From contig CM054116.1 of assembly GCA_028673005.1 (NCBI GenBank), forward strand, positions 66,415,211 through 66,479,210: a DNA stretch of 64,000 nucleotides, in the 5' to 3' direction. Positions within the stretch are counted from its first letter, which is position 1; each line of letters opens with the position of its first letter. Shown here piece by piece: positions 1-12,990 of the stretch. Made by a program: the position numbers and the translations under genes. Source of the DNA: Tanypteryx hageni (Eukaryota > Arthropoda > Insecta > Odonata > Petaluridae). Under the pieces are notes generated by a model that saw nothing but the letters and a program-made list of their open reading frames with translations, ran no database searches and was not told the origin of the DNA.

Positions 1-197
1 AAAACTGGCTTGTCCTCCCTGGTAAAACCCACGCAGGAAAACACCCACTGAGAAGTGGCGTGTGAAAAACCTGCGAAAACCCTAGTAATATAATATTACA
101 ACATTAAATAGAAATGATTATGTACAGTAGGAGAGTTCGTATATACAGCGTCGTTGTATACCGTCAAAAAATACATATAAAAGTAATGAGTACATCC

Positions 198-226
198 TCG
201 CGCGCGCGCGCGTGTGTGTATATATA

Positions 227-309
<83 letters not shown>
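198..309. repeat. Compound microsatellite (CG)n-(TG)n-(TA)n
   Basis: A run of alternating CG passes into TG and then about 80 bp of nearly uninterrupted TA, broken by a single CATA. Such alternating purine-pyrimidine tracts can adopt Z-DNA or cruciform structures. All open frames across it encode only YI repeats and are not genes. Confidence 0.95.
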
Positions 310-311
<2 letters not shown>

Positions 312-1263
312 GCGCAGAAAAACACTTTCGAGCCAACCCGAAAGGGTCAGATGCAAAAAATATATACATTATTTCCGGAGGGTATTTTTTGCGAGGCCTT
401 TTACAGGTGCAATTAATTCTCGTCGCTTGAGTGAAGCGACGCAGTGTCCTTCGGGGAAAAAGGGGACGGCGTCGGGAGGGGGGGGGAGGAGGAGAAGAAG
501 GGAGAGAAAAGAGGAAGGGCTACAAATCATGGGAAATGAATACACGTGTCGAGGAGACCCGGTCGCTACGACGGCAGAGAATTCGATTCCGAGCGCTTTT
601 TTATCGCCTGCATAGGTATGAGAACGACACCTGCGCTCCCCCCTTCGGTCGCGACGCGAATCATTTTTTTCGGACGGGAGAGAGACAGAGGGTGGGAAAG
701 AGAGAGAAAGAGAGAGAGAGAGAAAGATCGGCACACCGTAAACGCACCTCCCTCCATCTAAATTTACCGAATATCTGGAGCGAGAACGTGAGTTCGCGCA
801 CGTCGTCTTTCGCGGGTCAATTGCTCGCCTCTCGATCGTGAACTTGGCGGTCGGCTGACCTCCCGGAGCGGTCGCAACCGCTCGACACCAAGCGCTTCCG
901 GACGGCGGGATTGGGCCCGAAGGTACGCGTTTTGTGTTCGCCTAAGCGAGAGAGATTGGGTGTGGGCGGGGGTGTATAGAAATTGGATCAATGCGAGAGA
1001 GCGACCCGTTGGGGACATTAATTAGTTCCCGATTTTGACATCGATATACACGCAAAACTACTCCGGAGGGTACCGCGAGCAAAAAAAAAATAGCAGGGAT
1101 GCGGACGCGAAGGCAAACACTGGGGAAGGCAACAAAGAAAAACGACTTCCATTATGGCGATAAAGGGAAACGCTGGGAGGTTTTGCAGGACGGAAGAGAG
1201 AAGAAAAGATAGAACAGCGAACGCCGAAAGAAAGGGAGAAGAGAAGGGGATGAGGAGGAGCCG
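310..1263. other. No gene seen; GA-rich and CpG-rich sequence
   Basis: No supported coding exon. Polypurine tracts sit at about 475-530 and 675-730. A CpG-rich block spans about 780-930 and stands out from the AT-rich surroundings. It has open frames on both strands but I found no splice sites or recognisable protein, so its role (unfound exon, promoter or chance) is open. Confidence 0.5.
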
Positions 1264-1490
1264 GAGGAAGACGAAAGAGAAGATGGAGGAAGACGAAAGA
1301 GGGGATGGAGGAAGACGAAAGAGGGGAGGAAGGAAGACGAAAGAGAGGATGGAGGGAGACGAAAGAGAGGATGGAGGAAGACGAGAGAGAGGATGGAGGA
1401 AGACGAAAGAGAGGATGGAGGGAGACGAAATAGAGGATGGAGGAAGACGAAAGAGAGGATGGAGGGAGACGAAAGAGAGGATGGAGGATG
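1264..1490. repeat. 22-bp minisatellite, about 10 units
   Basis: Tandem copies of a 22-bp purine-rich unit (consensus GAGGAAGACGAAAGAGAGGATG) differ by one or two bases each. Because 22 is not a multiple of three, three units make a 66-bp, 22-residue superperiod (motif KTKERMEGDEREDG). The plus frame stays open by repetition alone. I regard the 192-aa frame across it as a by-product of the repeat. Confidence 0.9.
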
Positions 1491-2596
1491 GGAAAACTGA
1501 CCGATTGTTTGCGCTACGACGAAAACGTAAATATATGGTGACGATAAATTGCGAGTCTCGGATCCCCCGCTACACGCGGTCTCGCTTTTTGTTTTTTTTC
1601 CTCTCTCTCTCTCTCTTCTTCACACTTTCGAATCCGCCGACTCGGTACGAAACGAGATTAAGAGTATCGCAACTGCTCGAATTAGAAATTCAGATGACGT
1701 TTTGCGAGGGTGTAATTCAACTTCAAATTTAATCCCGCTGTTGACATGTTGGACGACCGCCGTTCCCGTGCACGCGACGCAACGCGGCCTTTCCATGTAT
1801 AAACTCGCATAAACATCCCGTAAAAATGTCATCACTCGCGTGACTAATAGTGCACCTATTCCCCTTTCCTTTTACTTCATTCGGGATTATTTCATGTGGT
1901 AAAAAATCGTACATGTTCCTTTGACTCGTAAATATCGTTAAATTAAAATTTACGAGATGCATAAGAAAGTTTCACACAAGTCAGAGTTGACGTTTATATG
2001 TTTTGAAATTTCCATAAAGAATGCATTAAAACTCTCATACGTTAAGAATAATTCAATTAAGCTAAAATATAAATCAAAAAGAACAAAAGCGCGGATGAAT
2101 GCAGGAGTGCAAACAGCATGAATCTAAAAAACCAACATCGCACAACATTAGGACCGACATTTCGAAATGGGGTTTATTTACAGCCTAAAGACAAATAAAC
2201 ACCCTACATTACGGAATGCGGCGAACGATAAATACTCGGCATTGTGGGTAAATTGTGGAGAGGCGGTAATAGTAACTATTTTCGTTTAACATTTGGTCCA
2301 TTACATCTCGCTTTGAATGAAACCATTCTTTCTCGAAAGGCGTCTTTCACAATGTGGAAAGTGCTTGCTTTGTAGGAATTTCTATTTATGGCAAAACGGG
2401 CGGATACCCACGACGAATTAGCGATTGAGCTATGATTATTCCACGGCGCTGTATCTTCGGGAGTCACTCGGATTTCGGAAAGCGGTTGGAAAATATCGTA
2501 ATTTCTGAAATTGTATAATTTTCATCTACTCGTCTAATGGAATCAGCAGCATTTATTTATCTTACGATGAACTATACAGGAATTAAACTGAGAAGG
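1491..2596. other. No gene seen
   Basis: AT-rich sequence with a short CT tract at about 1599-1617. Open frames are short and lack recognisable protein character or paired splice sites. Confidence 0.5.
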
Positions 2597-3106
2597 GAAA
2601 TTTATTTATTTATTCAGTTTCAAAAACAGCACAGAGGCCTCATTACATTGAAACATAAAACCATAACAAATAATATAACATTAAAATAAATAACTAAAAT
2701 AAGAAGTTAACAATATTACCAGCAATTGTAATGATCATAACACAGAAGGGCGCCAAATATTAGAGAGAAACAGAATTACGCAGCAGGTAGTAGATTACGG
2801 AAAGAAGTGGGTGAAAAAATGTCTAGATTTGGAAGTGAAGCCAGTAAGGAATTATATTCAAACGGGAGGCGGTAAGAGAGAGAGCGTTGGGAGACGGAGA
2901 GTCGAAATTTTGGTAAATGAAATAGGCTTTGAAGGCGAGTGGAGCGCGATGGAACACGGAGCGAAAAATAGGATGTAAGTAATGGAGAGCGATAGATACC
3001 ATTGATGAGTGAGTGAAGGTAATTAAGATCGGTAATATCGCAGGGTGATTCGGTTTGTCTTCCCCAAAACGCTTCACGTTCAGGTTTTTCTTCCTCAGAC
3101 TCAAGT
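2597..3106 (-). mobile_element. Probable LINE 3' end, minus orientation
   Basis: Read on the minus strand, a weak open frame (93 codons, 3104-2823) is followed by an AT-rich stretch that ends in AACTGAATAAATAAATAAA. TAAA-repeat tails of this kind are typical of 3' ends of non-LTR retrotransposons in insects. The open frame shows no firm reverse transcriptase motif, so the call rests on the tail and layout. A unique transcript end is the main alternative. Confidence 0.35.
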
Positions 3107-5785
3107 TGCCATAATTTAAACCGATTTTAACCGTTCAACTTAAAAATAGCAGTCCTCCATATTTGCGGATGTTACGTTCTTGGAAAACAGCGCGAGCATA
3201 GAGACCTCTAATATAGATACTGTAAGTTTATTAAAAATGGAGTTGGTGGGTATAAACTTATTTCGCTCTTCTCAGCGCTTCCTTGTGTTTTGGAGCCATG
3301 GTTAAATCACAATTTTGTACGCAAGTGCAAAAAGATAGGAGAAATTACAATTAATTACACGCGTGCGAACATAGAGGAAGACAAAGAGGCACAGAGTATA
3401 GCACCACGTAGGCATCCAGCTTAACACTCCCCTCTGTGGTTCTCCGCGTGCGTCACCGCGTCTATTCTTGTGTATTATGAATATATTATTTCATAGCCCT
3501 TTTGAAGACAGAAAATCTCATTTTTCACTGGCTTTGGCGAACGCAGTGAGTGATGCGGTTAGTGAGCGCGAATAATTAAAATTTACCTTCCGCGAACACT
3601 GCAAATTGCCACAATAATTTCGGCGCGAATGTAAAACACATGAAAATCGAGCGGCTAATGTATAAGCTTTCTTCGTCGTTTCTTGCCTTTAATTTCGTTG
3701 GAGGGAAACGCACATTTACTCGGAAATTCTACCTTGTAGATAACTTTAAAACAAACAATGAATCAGCCGCGTAACTTATCATTGACGCTGAGTGAGTCAA
3801 GGAGTCTTAGATAGGTGGACAAATTCTCAGGGACATCCAGCGATAATACACACCCATGAAGAGACCAGAGGAAACGTTGCCAATTTTGGAAGTGTCCACA
3901 GCCCGTGCCTACTTGAGGACGCCAAACCCGCAGCGGCAGAGTGACGCAGGTACGCAAGCAGCATTCGGCTCATCAAATTTTATGAGCCCGAAGACCTTGA
4001 AACGACGCCACCTATGCATGATAAATCGGACCGCAGAATATTTTCATAGAAAATTTCTAAAATAGAGATGATGCTCAAACATGAAGCCACCGAAGGAATA
4101 AATCTAAGAATATCTAATTAATTAATTTAAATTTTGACACGAAATACAGACTCTAGACGACTTGACAAAAAAGATTTCCTGCAAAATTAGATGAGGTAAG
4201 ATTAATAACAAAAGATGGAGACAAGATTGTACAAACGAGGAAGAAGGCAAATAAATCGAACGTCGCCTAAGAAGCAGCCAACGGAGGTGTTAGAAAATAA
4301 GGGAAGTCGCAGTAACGAGAGATGATACTGGAAAGAGTAGTAGACGAGAGGATAGAAAGGGGACGATAGAAGAGGGAGAGTAGAAGGGGCAGTGTGAAAA
4401 GGAGAAGGTAGAGAGGGGATGGGCTAATCCAATGGCCCAACGAACCATCTTAAAAAAGGGACAAAGACGAAATAAAAACAATTGAGCGCGGGGGACTTAT
4501 GCGTACGTATCTGATATGGAAAATAACATTATTATGAGCGCACATAAAACAAATGGTAATGTCCACGAAGTTTTCTCCCCTTGACTAAAGCGAGGCTATT
4601 TTCATCGGACAAGAGACAGAGTTACATTCTTAACTGTTGAATTTATAGATTAAAAACCTGTAAAATTCTTAACGGTTTAAAATTTGATCGTGGACCCACC
4701 GTGAAAAATGCCCGGCAATTCAAAAATCCTATTTATCGTTTAACAAACGGTAGGCCTGGAAAAATTGAGCGAAACATTCCATTCAGGGATGTAAATCCAG
4801 ATTTGGACGTTCGCGGAGGACTATTCAAATGAGGTCGCTTTTTTATTTTATAATATCGCCCAACTCGGCTCGAAAATATATTTTTTCAAACACTTTTCCT
4901 AAAAAAAAACAAAAAAGATCTCGGGCGAATTCGTTAAAAACGTTCCTTCGAAAGAAATGCCAGTAACCTAACAACGACGTATGCGCCTCCTATCCTCCCC
5001 TCCATTTCACTCTACGGCCCGCGCTTCACACTCTCACTCCCTTCCATCCACACGCTCCATTCTCCAAGCATAGCCACCTTACGAGGGGGCGAACAATGAG
5101 CCTTTTGTCTTCTTCACATGCGGCCTCCGCTCCTTGGAGGAATGGAAACAGCTCCAGGATGCGAGCCTCGCCTCCGACCTCCCCCGTCTCTCTTTCCTTC
5201 GCCTGCGAGCCCACCCGAGGCAATGCGGAGCCACCCAGGGCACGGGGGTAAAAGTGGGTGAAACTAATGGGAGTTTGGGGAGGACGATAAAAGTGGAACA
5301 TACAAGATGCAAAGGAAAGATGGAATTCTTAAGGGAAAACCAAGAGAAAGGTATCAAAACGACAACGAGCGCATCAACGGTCGTGATTCAAAGCTTCTTA
5401 AACTTTAAGAAGATGGTGAAATTATTCTAGTGACTAACTGTAAATCCTTTCACGTCTGAGGGCAGGGGTTGTATTGCACCATCAATTCTCACTATGCGAA
5501 TATATTATGAGGATTTTCTCCGAATGCGCTCCGTAATAAGGAAATCTCCGCAGCTTCATGTATCTGCATCATCAAAATCTGTTGTCAAATATGGACGAAA
5601 CCTGAGAATAACATTGAGCTAGAATCTGTTACAGATCCATGTGGAACGGTATCAAAACGAACGAAATGGAAATATCAAAGCTTTCATGTATTATAAAGTA
5701 ATAATAGAACAATAATAGTACTTTCTACCTGCTTCAATAACCATAAGGAAACAATCAGTTATTATAAAAGTAAATAACGAATCAC
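3107..5785. other. No supported gene; one GC-rich open stretch
   Basis: Mostly AT-rich. At about 5085-5301 the minus strand is GC-rich and open, with a possible acceptor (CTCGCAG) and a possible donor (CTCGTAAGG). The reading phase demanded by exon 4 meets a stop shortly after that acceptor, so I do not call it an exon. Nothing else is recognisable. Confidence 0.4.
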
Positions 5786-5833
5786 TATGGAAAGAATTCC
5801 TCCTAAGTCGTAAATTAGGAGGAATTTTCCATA
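5786..5833. repeat. Hairpin with 19-bp paired arms
   Basis: The arms (5786-5806 and 5815-5833) pair completely apart from a 2-nt bulge, around an 8-nt loop. The stem includes AATTCCTCCTAA and its complement. It is too short to be a typical miRNA precursor and no element boundary is visible. Confidence 0.7.
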
Positions 5834-8800
5834 CCCGTTTAAACTTCGAAGGTATCTTCAGAATTAATCGTTAATGAATTAATAGAAATTATGGTCTGAT
5901 TTTTGTGTATAATATAAGATTTAAGCAGCGATATAAAAGAACATAAACAAAAGATATATGTATTCGCAACTATTTAATTATTCGCGATAAAATTCAGTGA
6001 AAATGATGGATATGATCTATTAGAGGGGAATTATTTTCAAAACGCTAACAGACACGTTAAAATGAAATGTTAAAAGATAGAAATCAAGATAAAATAATGA
6101 ATTGTAACTTGATAAATTAATTAAGGTAATGTAATTAATTATTTGCGGTTAGAAACGATATTAGGGGAATAAAAACAAGAAAAGTTTAATTTCACTTAAA
6201 ATGATCAGAGCCCATTAACTTATTGAAAGAACAAATGAATATAAAACACCATATTATATGACTAAATTTATAAGTGAAAATATAATTTTGAAATAACTCT
6301 TCTGATTCTGACATCGCGGTAAAGTAACTAAAGGCTTCATATTAATGCTACGGCGCCTGATATACTAAAAAACCCTCTGGCAAACTGACTGCATGTTTGA
6401 GCCCGCTTTGGTGAGCACATCAGGAGGTAATTGGACCAAAGGACACTTCAAATAATCCCGCCGTATCCACATACGCACGCACGCTCCGCTTAGACTCGGG
6501 AGAGAAACGCGGGAAATCGCTCGGAAAAAACAGTCACGCTTTTAATTTTCCGCAGTGGGCCGGAGAAAACAGCGCAGTAACGCGACGATTTATATTTAAA
6601 TGACTTGTCAGTTCCACGCGACTAATATCCTGCATGAGCAGCATACTTCAACGGGACCAAAGGTATATAACAGAAATTAAAGAAGGTAATGATATTTATC
6701 TTCCATAAAAACTCATTCTTTGTTTAACGGAATATAAATATGCTCGTACGATGAATGTGTTTAACGTTGTCTTGATACATGGTAAAAGAATTATTTTATT
6801 AGTCGTCCTATTATGTCGTAGTATTTTCGATGGATGTACATTATTAGCTAGCGCTATCATCTGTAAATAATACCTCAAATGTACAAGACAAAAAATAAAA
6901 GGAAAATAAAATTTAACTCTGTATCTTACACAATAAACAACGAATGAGATGGTTTCCAGTGCGTCTGGCGGAAATTTGAAACCTTGAAACGTTTTCCCAG
7001 AGGGCATATGAAAATGAAAATTTGACCGGAAAAGGTTTAAATATCGTTTCGGAAAACCTCACGATCTATATAACAATTGTCCTGATGTAAAATTCAAGAA
7101 AATTATCCCAAATAATATCACGCTATTTCGCTTCGATTATTCATGGCTCACTCGCTTGAATTAGTGTTCAATCTTCCGAAATGTTTACAGCAATAAAAAA
7201 TATTTTTAGACAAGCGAAACAAAAGGATGACAAAAATAAAACAACACATTTGTAGATTTTTTATCAGGAACGACGTGATGTGTATTTGTGCGCCGTAAAA
7301 CTACAAAATAAAAAAATTAAACTCTTTTATCTCTTTTCACGAGGGATCCAAATGTTAACGATAATAATATCTCGTCCATATACATATATCTCCACGATCT
7401 TTGGCCGGAACGTCACGCTCCGCGGGAAAGACGACTGCGTGCACTTGGAATAACTGATGTGGAAAAAACCACACGCCTAGCGCTCTATCCTCTCGTTAAA
7501 AAAAAGAACCACAAAAATCGAAATCCCTCCTTTGCGCGAAACGTGACTCAAGATACTAAAAATAGGAATGTTACCGACCCATTCCTTTCCCTCCAAAACC
7601 TGCAAAAAAAACACCCGTCGACCAGCTCCCGACGTCATATATAAATAATGAGGGGCGTCCCGGTATTAAAAAAAATAACAAATAAACGAACGCTCGCGAA
7701 AATGCACTACAGTTGATGCGAGCGGTGGCTGGGGAGGGCGAGAGGAGCGAAGAGGTGGGGAGGGAGGAGAGGAACGGCCGTCATTAACCCATGGGTTGCT
7801 TCATACCGTAAAAGCGAAGGGGGTTAAGAGCGCGGGTGGCCAGTAATATGAAAGAGAGTAGGGGGACGGGAACGATGAGGAGAGAAAGGAAGCGCGCGCA
7901 CACACGCACACATCCTGCTGACATCTACACAACCAATCCGCACAGAATCGCCGAGGGAATCGTCCCACCCACCGCAAAGCATCTCTGCGTTACCGCAGAG
8001 AAAGAGAGAGCAAATCACCAGAATCACCAGACCTATATAAACACGTGACCACCACTCGTACTAATTACGCGAGGAAACTTTACTTAAAGACCACGGCCAA
8101 TCCGCATCCGTACACACACTCTCCCCATCATTCTCCCTCGACGGTGGAGAGATAGAGAGAGACAGCGGAGGGCGGGCGTAATAATATAGGATATGTATTC
8201 GTGCGAGTCAGGTTTAACGAAAATATTCATCGGAGAGAGAGAAAGAGGCTGGCTGCTTTCGAGTGCGAGGGGTAGAAAATGGAGAAATGGACAGAGAGCG
8301 AGGGGGAGTGTCCCTCTGACACGTCAACTACTCTCTCCCCTTTCTTAAATGGGACCTGTTAGAGCTCGTCGTTCCGTCGCACAGAAAAATAATATCCTGT
8401 CCCATACTGTCGGGACGTAAAGCGCGGCGTGTGCCGTAAATATGAAATGAGACGGGAGAGTTTAGAGGAAGTAGTACATAATAGAGGAAAAGAGAGAGAG
8501 AGAGGGATGGAAGATCTGCAGAATAATTCGAGCCCCACTCAATCAAAGTGAATTTCGTACGTGCGTCATGACGGGAAAGACTCTCTCTCACGGCTCCTGC
8601 GCTCTGCTGTTTGCATTTGATCGGGACGGGTTATGCACGGCGCCTCTTTTCCCCGTTCGGGAGGAGTGGCACAGAAATCTGGGTTGATTAACGGCGATCG
8701 ATTGCCTTTGGGAGAAGGGGAAAAGGAAGGTTTATACGAGTAAAGAGAGGAGAGAGAGGGGTTGAGGTTATATCAATCAGCATTCGGCACTGCGGTGATA

Positions 8801-10048
8801 TGGACGACTTCGTTCGTCGAGGCGGAACGCCAGAGAATCTGATCCAATTCCGGACGGAAGAAGAATGGAGGAGGACCTAGACGAGGAGTGGAGGAGGAGG
8901 AAGAGGGGAAGTTGTGAAGTGGGAGAGAGTTTTCGGAATGACGAGAGAGGGATGAAATGCGGAGGCGGATTATCGATCGTTTAAACGCGTCATATACGGA
9001 TTAAATGGTATTCGAAACCGATGGAGACGGCGATGAAACGAAAGAGGAACTTTAGCGGCATGGCTATAAAACAATGGAGTTATTCACTTAGTCCTTCAGC
9101 CTAGGCATCTATTCATCCACCTTCTTATTCTAGCCGGTATAGAGAGCAAAATAGTGCGAATGAAATTTTAATATAAGGCAGAAGGATAATTCCTGGAGCA
9201 ATAGAAACGCCAATGAATCAAAAAATGCGAACAGAGATTGATGATAGTAAATCTAATTCAAATACTTTAAAATTAAATTAAATTTAACCTCAGCAATTCC
9301 CGATCAACATTTATTATATTTCATACTATAAGCATAAGAAGCATGGTTTTTTGGAACCGGCGAATAATGGTGAATTGAAAATAATGAATTTTCAACCATA
9401 TTCGCGCCCTTCAAAATAAAATGTTAACTTTAAAATGACCGAGAAACAGAAATTCATAGATTGAAGGATACATAATGCAACGAATAACACTTATTTGAAT
9501 TGATGGAGAAGGAAGAGCCGTTAGGCAAAATTTATCTAATTAACAAATATTTTATATTTTTAATGTAGTTTATCTTTGCACAAGCGTGAACATATGTTGG
9601 TGGTAAATAATCATCAGCTAATAAGGGAAGAGTAATCACAAAATAAGGTAAGGCCAATTACATTTATTTCCGATCTAAGATTCGGCGATCGAAGTTCGAA
9701 ATAAGAATAATTATAAGTCCATAAGACCATTGATCTCACTACTCATAATAATATTGGCTGACAGGAATTTTAAGAATAAATATCTGATAACCAGAATTAG
9801 GATTTTTGTAAACTATGAGAGTCGGGTGTTAAAGGGCTGAATCTAAACATTAAACCATAGGGATAGAAGCTCAGATACAAAGAGGGTAATTGCTTTTTAA
9901 AAAACACAAAATTCGGGACCTTGAATGCGTTATAAAAAAATTGATTATTTAATCATTAAATATTGCAAGCTAAAATCGGTCCCAAAAATGAGACGCAAAC
10001 ACTCGCCTCACACATTACTTAATATAATAGCCGTTGTCCGAAACGTGA
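5834..10048. other. No gene seen
   Basis: AT-rich to about 7650, then more CpG-rich with GA tracts at about 7735-7775, 8140-8180, 8455-8510 and 8865-8960. Open frames are short, with no consistent splice signals or recognisable domains. If the minus-strand gene continues leftward this is intron or 3' flank. Confidence 0.5.
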
Positions 10049-10690
10049 CGCTGACGTCATCAATGGCATCAAACGCTTTTTTAACAACTTCCCGATTGGG
10101 TGGAAGGTTGAAATTTCGCAGGAATGTTTGATTCAGATATAAAAATTAAATGACGAAAAAAGACCCGGGTTCGACTTTAGGAAGCGATTTCCATTTCCTG
10201 TAACATAACATGTAAAAAGCGACTTTTTAAAGTGCAGGCTTTTATTCTTTTGAAATTAAAATTAGAAAGAATTGACGTACGATCTTCGAATTTAAACTAT
10301 GTTTTAGAAATATTAATGAAGTTTCTTATTCCGTTCATCTTTTTCCACCTACCGTTCGAAATCTCTCATATTAAACATTTAAATCACATCTTTTGGGAAA
10401 ATATCAGCTTTTGTCTTGCCAACCACGTCATTGTTAAACTTCGAGAATCAGTTGTTGTCTCAACCCGCATGTGTGTAATATATACGAATGCATAGATGGC
10501 CTTAAATTATTGTAGGAGTTTTCGCGAAATTACGTAATTCTAATGGGACTGGGATTTAGTTTGGATTCTTTTGCTTATCTAAACAACTATATAGATGTAG
10601 AATAAGAGAGACAGGGATGTTGGGAGGGAGATAGGAAGGAAGGGATGTAGAATGGAAGGTACATAGAAAGTAAGGTTAGTATAGAATTAG
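10049..10690 (+). repeat. Dispersed repeat, copy 1 (about 640 bp)
   Basis: This stretch matches 50567-51221 in the same orientation along nearly its whole length, with scattered substitutions and small indels. Both copies start at CGCTGACGTCATCAATGGCA and end in a GA-rich tail near GGTACATAGA. It includes GACCCGGGTTCGACT, which resembles a tRNA T-arm or pol III B box. I saw no matching A box, target-site duplication or coding potential. It could be a SINE-like or other non-autonomous element, or an old segmental duplication. Confidence 0.85.
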
Positions 10691-12121
10691 TTTATTTTTC
10701 CAGAGAAGGAGAGAGAAAGGAGAGGGAGAGAGGATGGGAGAGAAGAAGAGAGAAAAGGAGGAAGAATGGGAAGTTCCTTAAATTCAATACTTAATCCACG
10801 CATACCCGTCATACCTGAGGGGCAATTACGCCAGTTGCTAAATAATTTACAAAGACATAACATTTAATTATGAAAGGAGTAACAGAAAGAAGATTGTCGG
10901 CTGGTCTTAAACGAAACGTTGAAATTTAGACGCCACGCGAAATGGGCTCGCTATTTCGAAGATTATTTCAAGTATCTAAATGCGAAGAAAGAAAAGTAGG
11001 GTCGTAGTCAACGTCAGACGCGCGTTTACGAGAGGTTGGACTATAAAAGGGGGAAAAAGGAGGAAAGGAAATTGTAAACGTCAGCGACAGGAGGAGCTGC
11101 TTTCGTTCGCGGGACATCGAGCCGAGGGAATGGGAGGAAGAAAAGAATGACTGTGGGCGAAGGACAGCGGTTAGTGTTGAGTGACACAAAATTTTATAAT
11201 CCTCGAAATGATCTAATGAACGACGCGAATGGTGAAACAATCCTTCGGCGAAGAAATGCTCGGAACATTTTAATCGGCGATGGATAACTGAAACAGGATC
11301 GCGTACTTCGAGTTATTTTTCCGGTTATGGGCAAACTAAGGAACTATTTGAAGCGCTTGGAGCATACATACATGTCAATAAATCTAAATCAATCGTTACA
11401 TTTTGGCAAATAGATTTAAATTAGAACAAAAAAGTCGTCTTTGTGAGAATCGACATGTAAGGACGGCAGAAATAAATCAACTTTTTCGATGAATTTTTAG
11501 ATACGCCCATTAAACCTCAAGCGCTTCATTAAAGCTGCGAAGACAGTAAAACAATACGTTTATGGAAGACACGAGGAAAGAAACTTTTTAAGTCGATAGT
11601 ATGTATAACATTATCAAATTTTAAAGCATGACCTTTGGTTAGACTCGTGGAGATAATAAGAATGGGATGAAAAACAAACTTAATACAAGTGAAGATATAA
11701 AATTGAATTTTTATAACCAACTTTTATCTAGTTAATACTATTACATGAATTAACTCTATTATATAATTATGAGAACCTTTCTGCTAGCATGGGCGTAAAA
11801 AGTTGCAAAAGCAAAAGCTGTTGAGTGATGTGGAGGTGTCTATATTTAACCTTTAATCTTTTTACTGTTGAGAGAATGGCAGACAGAAGTAGAGAATTCA
11901 GTGGAAAACGTAAAAATGCTTGGTATATAAGTAGTAAGAAGTTTGATAGTATCTTTTGTTTCATTAATGAAAATACTGACTTATCCATTCATATTGCTTA
12001 AAATCAACGAAAATATACTGCTAGTTCAGAGTAATTCAGCTTTAGATAATAGTAGGAGTGAAACTGTTGATCACCAACGAGGTTAATATAAAAGTTGGTA
12101 ATAAACCACTGAGCTCTAGAA
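10691..12121. other. No gene seen; polypurine tract then AT-rich DNA
   Basis: A nearly pure purine tract runs at about 10700-10775, directly after repeat copy 1. The rest is AT-rich with short, unremarkable open frames. Confidence 0.5.
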
Positions 12122-12389
12122 CAGTGTTTATCAAACTTTTTAATGGCACGACCCCCCTAGTCTTATAGATTTTCCCTAGGACCCACCTATTATTTATATA
12201 CGAATTTTTTTATATGCAATAGATAGTACATATGCGTCCACAGAGGGCGCACACTCTACCATCATTTCTTTAACAATTTTTCTCGCGAACTCATTTAAAA
12301 AATGGAAAAATTTATCAAAATAAACTATTTAGAAATCTTTCCTCGACCCACCTCAAGTTCCTTTGCGACCCACATGTTGGGAAATCCTG
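12122..12389. mobile_element. hAT-type MITE with 8-bp target duplication
   Basis: A 268-bp element starts CAGTGTTTATCAAAC and ends GTTGGGAAATCCTG, so its ends form imperfect terminal inverted repeats. It is flanked on both sides by the identical octamer CTCTAGAA (12114-12121 and 12390-12397). Eight-bp duplications of the form nTnnnnAn are characteristic of hAT transposition, and this octamer fits. The interior has no coding capacity, so it is non-autonomous. Its intact flanks give it well-defined borders. Confidence 0.85.
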
Positions 12390-12990
12390 CTCTAGAAAAG
12401 GTTATTAGACAGTGAACCTTCAGAGCTAAGTGTTCCGATAAGTAAAAAAACCTCGAATAGAAAGAAAGGGGGAAATGTGTAGCAGGAAATTAAGCTGATA
12501 AAAAATCAACTGGAACTACTTCTAAAAGAACTTGAGATAAACTTCTACATTTTTTAAAAATATGGTAATACAATGAAATAAATTGCTTTAACGGTATGTT
12601 AAGTGCTAAATAATTTGACACTACTATGTATTTTATTTCATTTTACACACACTATTATGGTTTTATACACAGTCTCTTCTGTGAATTAAAAAAAAGATAT
12701 TTGATTGCAGGTTCAAACTTTTGAAAAAAAAATCCTCTTTATAAAATTGGAGCACGTAATATGACGCCATTCGCGCTAAATGTATCGATTCAAAAGTAAT
12801 GGATGGCAGTTGAAATAAACCTGAAAAAATCGAGTGAACGCGACCATGAGACGGAACGATTTCGTAATATATTTTAGCAGCATAGTTTACGATCAAAGGA
12901 AACCCCATCGGATTAGTTCAACGGCAGGGGAATGGACAAGTCATTTCTGACGATTATTGCAATTTTTCTGCCAGATGGCGAGAGACTCAC

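Noticed and set aside
114..615. Overlapping frames across the TA repeat
   Set aside because: Mostly YIYI repeats translated from the microsatellite.
1154..1732. 192-codon plus-strand frame
   Set aside because: Held open by the 22-bp minisatellite cycling through all frames; no gene context.
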